From NCBI RefSeq assembly GCF_003024235.1, contig NZ_KZ679094.1:1-64000 (forward strand): a stretch of 64,000 bases of DNA. Reading direction: 5' to 3'. The notes under the pieces were generated by a model. That model worked only from the letters and a program-made list of their open reading frames with translations, had not been told where the DNA came from and searched no databases. Position 1 is the stretch's first letter. Each line of letters starts with the position of its first letter. The stretch comes from Arenimonas caeni. Its GTDB lineage: Bacteria > Pseudomonadota > Gammaproteobacteria > Xanthomonadales > Xanthomonadaceae. The position numbers and the translations under genes were made by a program. This document shows positions 60,880 through 64,000 of this stretch, one piece after another.

Positions 60880-61507
60880 AGCGCATCGAGCGCGGGCGGA
60901 TGGCGCGCGAGACGCGCCGGGAATACACGTACACCGTGGCCGGCGGCACGTTCCACCAGGTGAAGCTGCCGCGCCGGGCGACCAGGTCCAGGTCGTCCAG
61001 GACCTCCCGGTTCACCGGGTTGGCCGGACCGTAGGTGAACTGCACGAAGCGGCCCTCGGGCTGCAGGCAGTCGAAGGCCGCCGCCAGGATGGCCTGCTGG
61101 GTCGGGCGCGGCATCGACAGCAGGCCGAGGCCGGAAACCACCGCATCGGCCGGGGACGATTCGTCGAAGCCATGCTGGCGCGCCACGGCGCCCAGGTCGC
61201 GGGCGTCGGCACAGGCCACCTGCACCTGCGGGAAGTGCCGCTGCAGGTGCTGGTGCAGTTCCTCGTTGAGCTCGAGCACCAGCAGGTCGCGCGGAGAAAT
61301 GCCGTGGTCGAGCAGGGCCCGGGTGAACACCCCGGTGCCGCCACCGAGTTCGACCACCCGGCGGGCCCCGTTCGGCAGTTCGGACATCATCTGCCGGGCC
61401 AGCTGCCGGCTCGAAGGCGAGATGGCCGCCACGCCCCGGGGGTTCTTCAGCCATTGGCGGAAGAAGGTCCAGGTGTGGACAAGCGCGGATTGCGGAGTTC
61501 GATCCAT
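60878..61507 (-). CDS. SAM-dependent methyltransferase, PmtA-like
   Basis: A 209-residue class I methyltransferase. The N-terminal FFRQWLKNPRGVAAISPSSRQLARQMM is characteristic of the rhizobial-type phospholipid N-methyltransferase PmtA group, which methylates phosphatidylethanolamine at the membrane surface. The SAM site is VVELGGGTGVFTRALLDHG, then LLVLELNEELHQHLQRHFP and ADAVVSGLGLLSMP. The post-catalytic VQFTYGPANPVNREVL also matches. Related ribosomal RNA dimethylases are less likely because of the N-terminal amphipathic start. It stands alone, convergent with the polyamine-binding gene. Confidence 0.82.
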   Translation of the reverse strand: MDRTPQSALVHTWTFFRQWLKNPRGVAAISPSSRQLARQMMSELPNGARRVVELGGGTGVFTRALLDHGISPRDLLVLELNEELHQHLQRHFPQVQVACADARDLGAVARQHGFDESSPADAVVSGLGLLSMPRPTQQAILAAAFDCLQPEGRFVQFTYGPANPVNREVLDDLDLVARRGSFTWWNVPPATVYVYSRRVSRAIRPRSMR

Positions 61508-61597
61508 GGCGTGAGCATACTGCGCCCGGTCGTGTTTCGTACCGGTTAAGCGCGACCCCCAGAGACTGGACCAGGCCCCCTGTCGAGGAAACCTGCC

Positions 61598-62026
61598 ATG
61601 CGTCATGCCCTCGCCCTTGCCCTCCCCCTGGCCGCCGCCACGGCGCTGCTGGCCGGCTGCGCCACTCAGGCCACCACGCCCCCCGACGGCAGCGCCGCCG
61701 TGCCGCATCCGGTCGAGTGCATCGACCCGTCGCTCGTACGCGGCTGGGTCTACGTCGACGACGAGCAGCTGCTGGTCGACGCCGGCCGGCGCAAGTATCG
61801 CGTCCGCCTGGCCGAACGCTGCTTCGCGCTGGGCACTTCGCCCGGCCTGGTGTTCAAGGGCGACCACGTCAGCAACCGCGTCTGCGGCCACGCCGGCGAG
61901 TACGTGGTGTTCGCGCACGAGCGCTGCCGCATCCACCGGGTCGAGCGCATCGACGACGAGACCTACGGGAAGCTGCGCGACGCCAACCGGGCCCGCGGCG
62001 AAGTGCGCGCGGGCCAGGGCGACTGA
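61598..62026 (+). CDS. DUF6491-type lipoprotein, unknown function
   Basis: A 142-residue predicted lipoprotein with lipobox LAGC (about Cys21) and a good ribosome site (GAGGA 9 bp upstream of the ATG). The mature part has four cysteines outside the lipobox (VECID, RCFALG, VCGHAG, RCRIHRV), possibly forming two disulfides, and a short strand-rich core (WVYVDDEQLLVDAGRRKYRVRL). It resembles small lipoproteins of the DUF6491 kind common in xanthomonads; this is a family-level guess. rlmKL ends 4 bp downstream on the other strand. Confidence 0.68.
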   Translation: MRHALALALPLAAATALLAGCATQATTPPDGSAAVPHPVECIDPSLVRGWVYVDDEQLLVDAGRRKYRVRLAERCFALGTSPGLVFKGDHVSNRVCGHAGEYVVFAHERCRIHRVERIDDETYGKLRDANRARGEVRAGQGD

Positions 62027-62029
62027 GGC

Positions 62030-64000
<1,971 letters not shown>

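Overview
The window is a 64-kb piece of a strongly GC-rich gammaproteobacterial chromosome, most likely from the Xanthomonadales (Lysobacteraceae/Xanthomonadaceae, Lysobacter- or Luteimonas-like). This rests on gene order rather than on any search: bamC-dapA facing gcvR-bcp, pcnB-folK-panB-panC followed by pgi, tsaE/nnrE divergent from queG, phoB-phoR-ppk-ppx, an NAD-type isocitrate dehydrogenase, and a PIN-PhoH protein. Genes are packed closely, and many stop and start codons overlap (TGATG, GTGA or ATGA), so much of the window is translationally coupled operons. It is core chromosome apart from the left edge, which carries the end of an ISL3-family insertion sequence.

Layout. 1-430: right end of an ISL3-type IS with the N-terminus of its transposase, 68 bp upstream of metG. 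499-3735: metG, then rnfA and rnfB without the rest of an Rnf operon. 3714-10827 (minus): nnrE/D-tsaE, amiC-mutL-DUF1684-TraB/GumN, with queG divergent. 11920-17065 (minus): pcnB-folK-panB-panC-pgi, an RNA/folate/pantothenate/glycolysis operon lacking panD. 17183-17774: tRNA-Glu(CUC) and the ferredoxin fdxA, each with a clear terminator. 17821-22777: short bamC and dapA (minus) facing gcvR-bcp, then phoH-thiD (plus). 22864-26352: an Xre regulator coupled to a SulP transporter, a Bax-inhibitor-1 family protein and a HAD phosphatase. 26413-28239 (minus): isocitrate dehydrogenase, and glutaredoxin 3 coupled to an AhpD-like protein. 28398-37481: bepA, then the phosphate block phoB-phoR-ppk-ppx followed by a GT4 glycosyltransferase and a PAP2 phosphatase. 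37505-43942: GNAT, rlmJ, an enoyl reductase-like MDR protein and a MacAB-like transporter with a YIP1 membrane protein. 44266-50148: a DoxX N-terminal duplicate, DoxX-pirin, a beta-lactamase-fold serine hydrolase, a phosphoribosyltransferase, a small orphan protein, a membrane/TPR-like protein and a DUF481 outer-membrane protein. 50212-64000: acyl-CoA dehydrogenase, VOC, GNAT, mfd, a histidine phosphatase, two more pirins, a RimJ-type GNAT, an orphan polyamine-binding protein, a PmtA-like methyltransferase, a lipoprotein and rlmKL, cut by the window edge.

The best candidate for something not yet described is the phosphate block. PHO-box-like 7-bp repeats with an 11-bp period lie upstream of phoB and again (three of them) upstream of the glycosyltransferase-PAP2 pair. 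This suggests that glycolipid-for-phospholipid replacement under phosphate starvation is encoded next to its own regulator and to polyphosphate metabolism. Other notable signals are two face-to-face promoters sharing one dyad between dapA and gcvR (both apparently with TTG starts), a hairpin over the transposase start codon, a 31-residue ORF copying the DoxX N-terminus, and an orphan rnfAB pair. No CRISPR array, prophage or defence island was seen. Functions are assigned from sequence motifs and synteny read by eye; no search was run.
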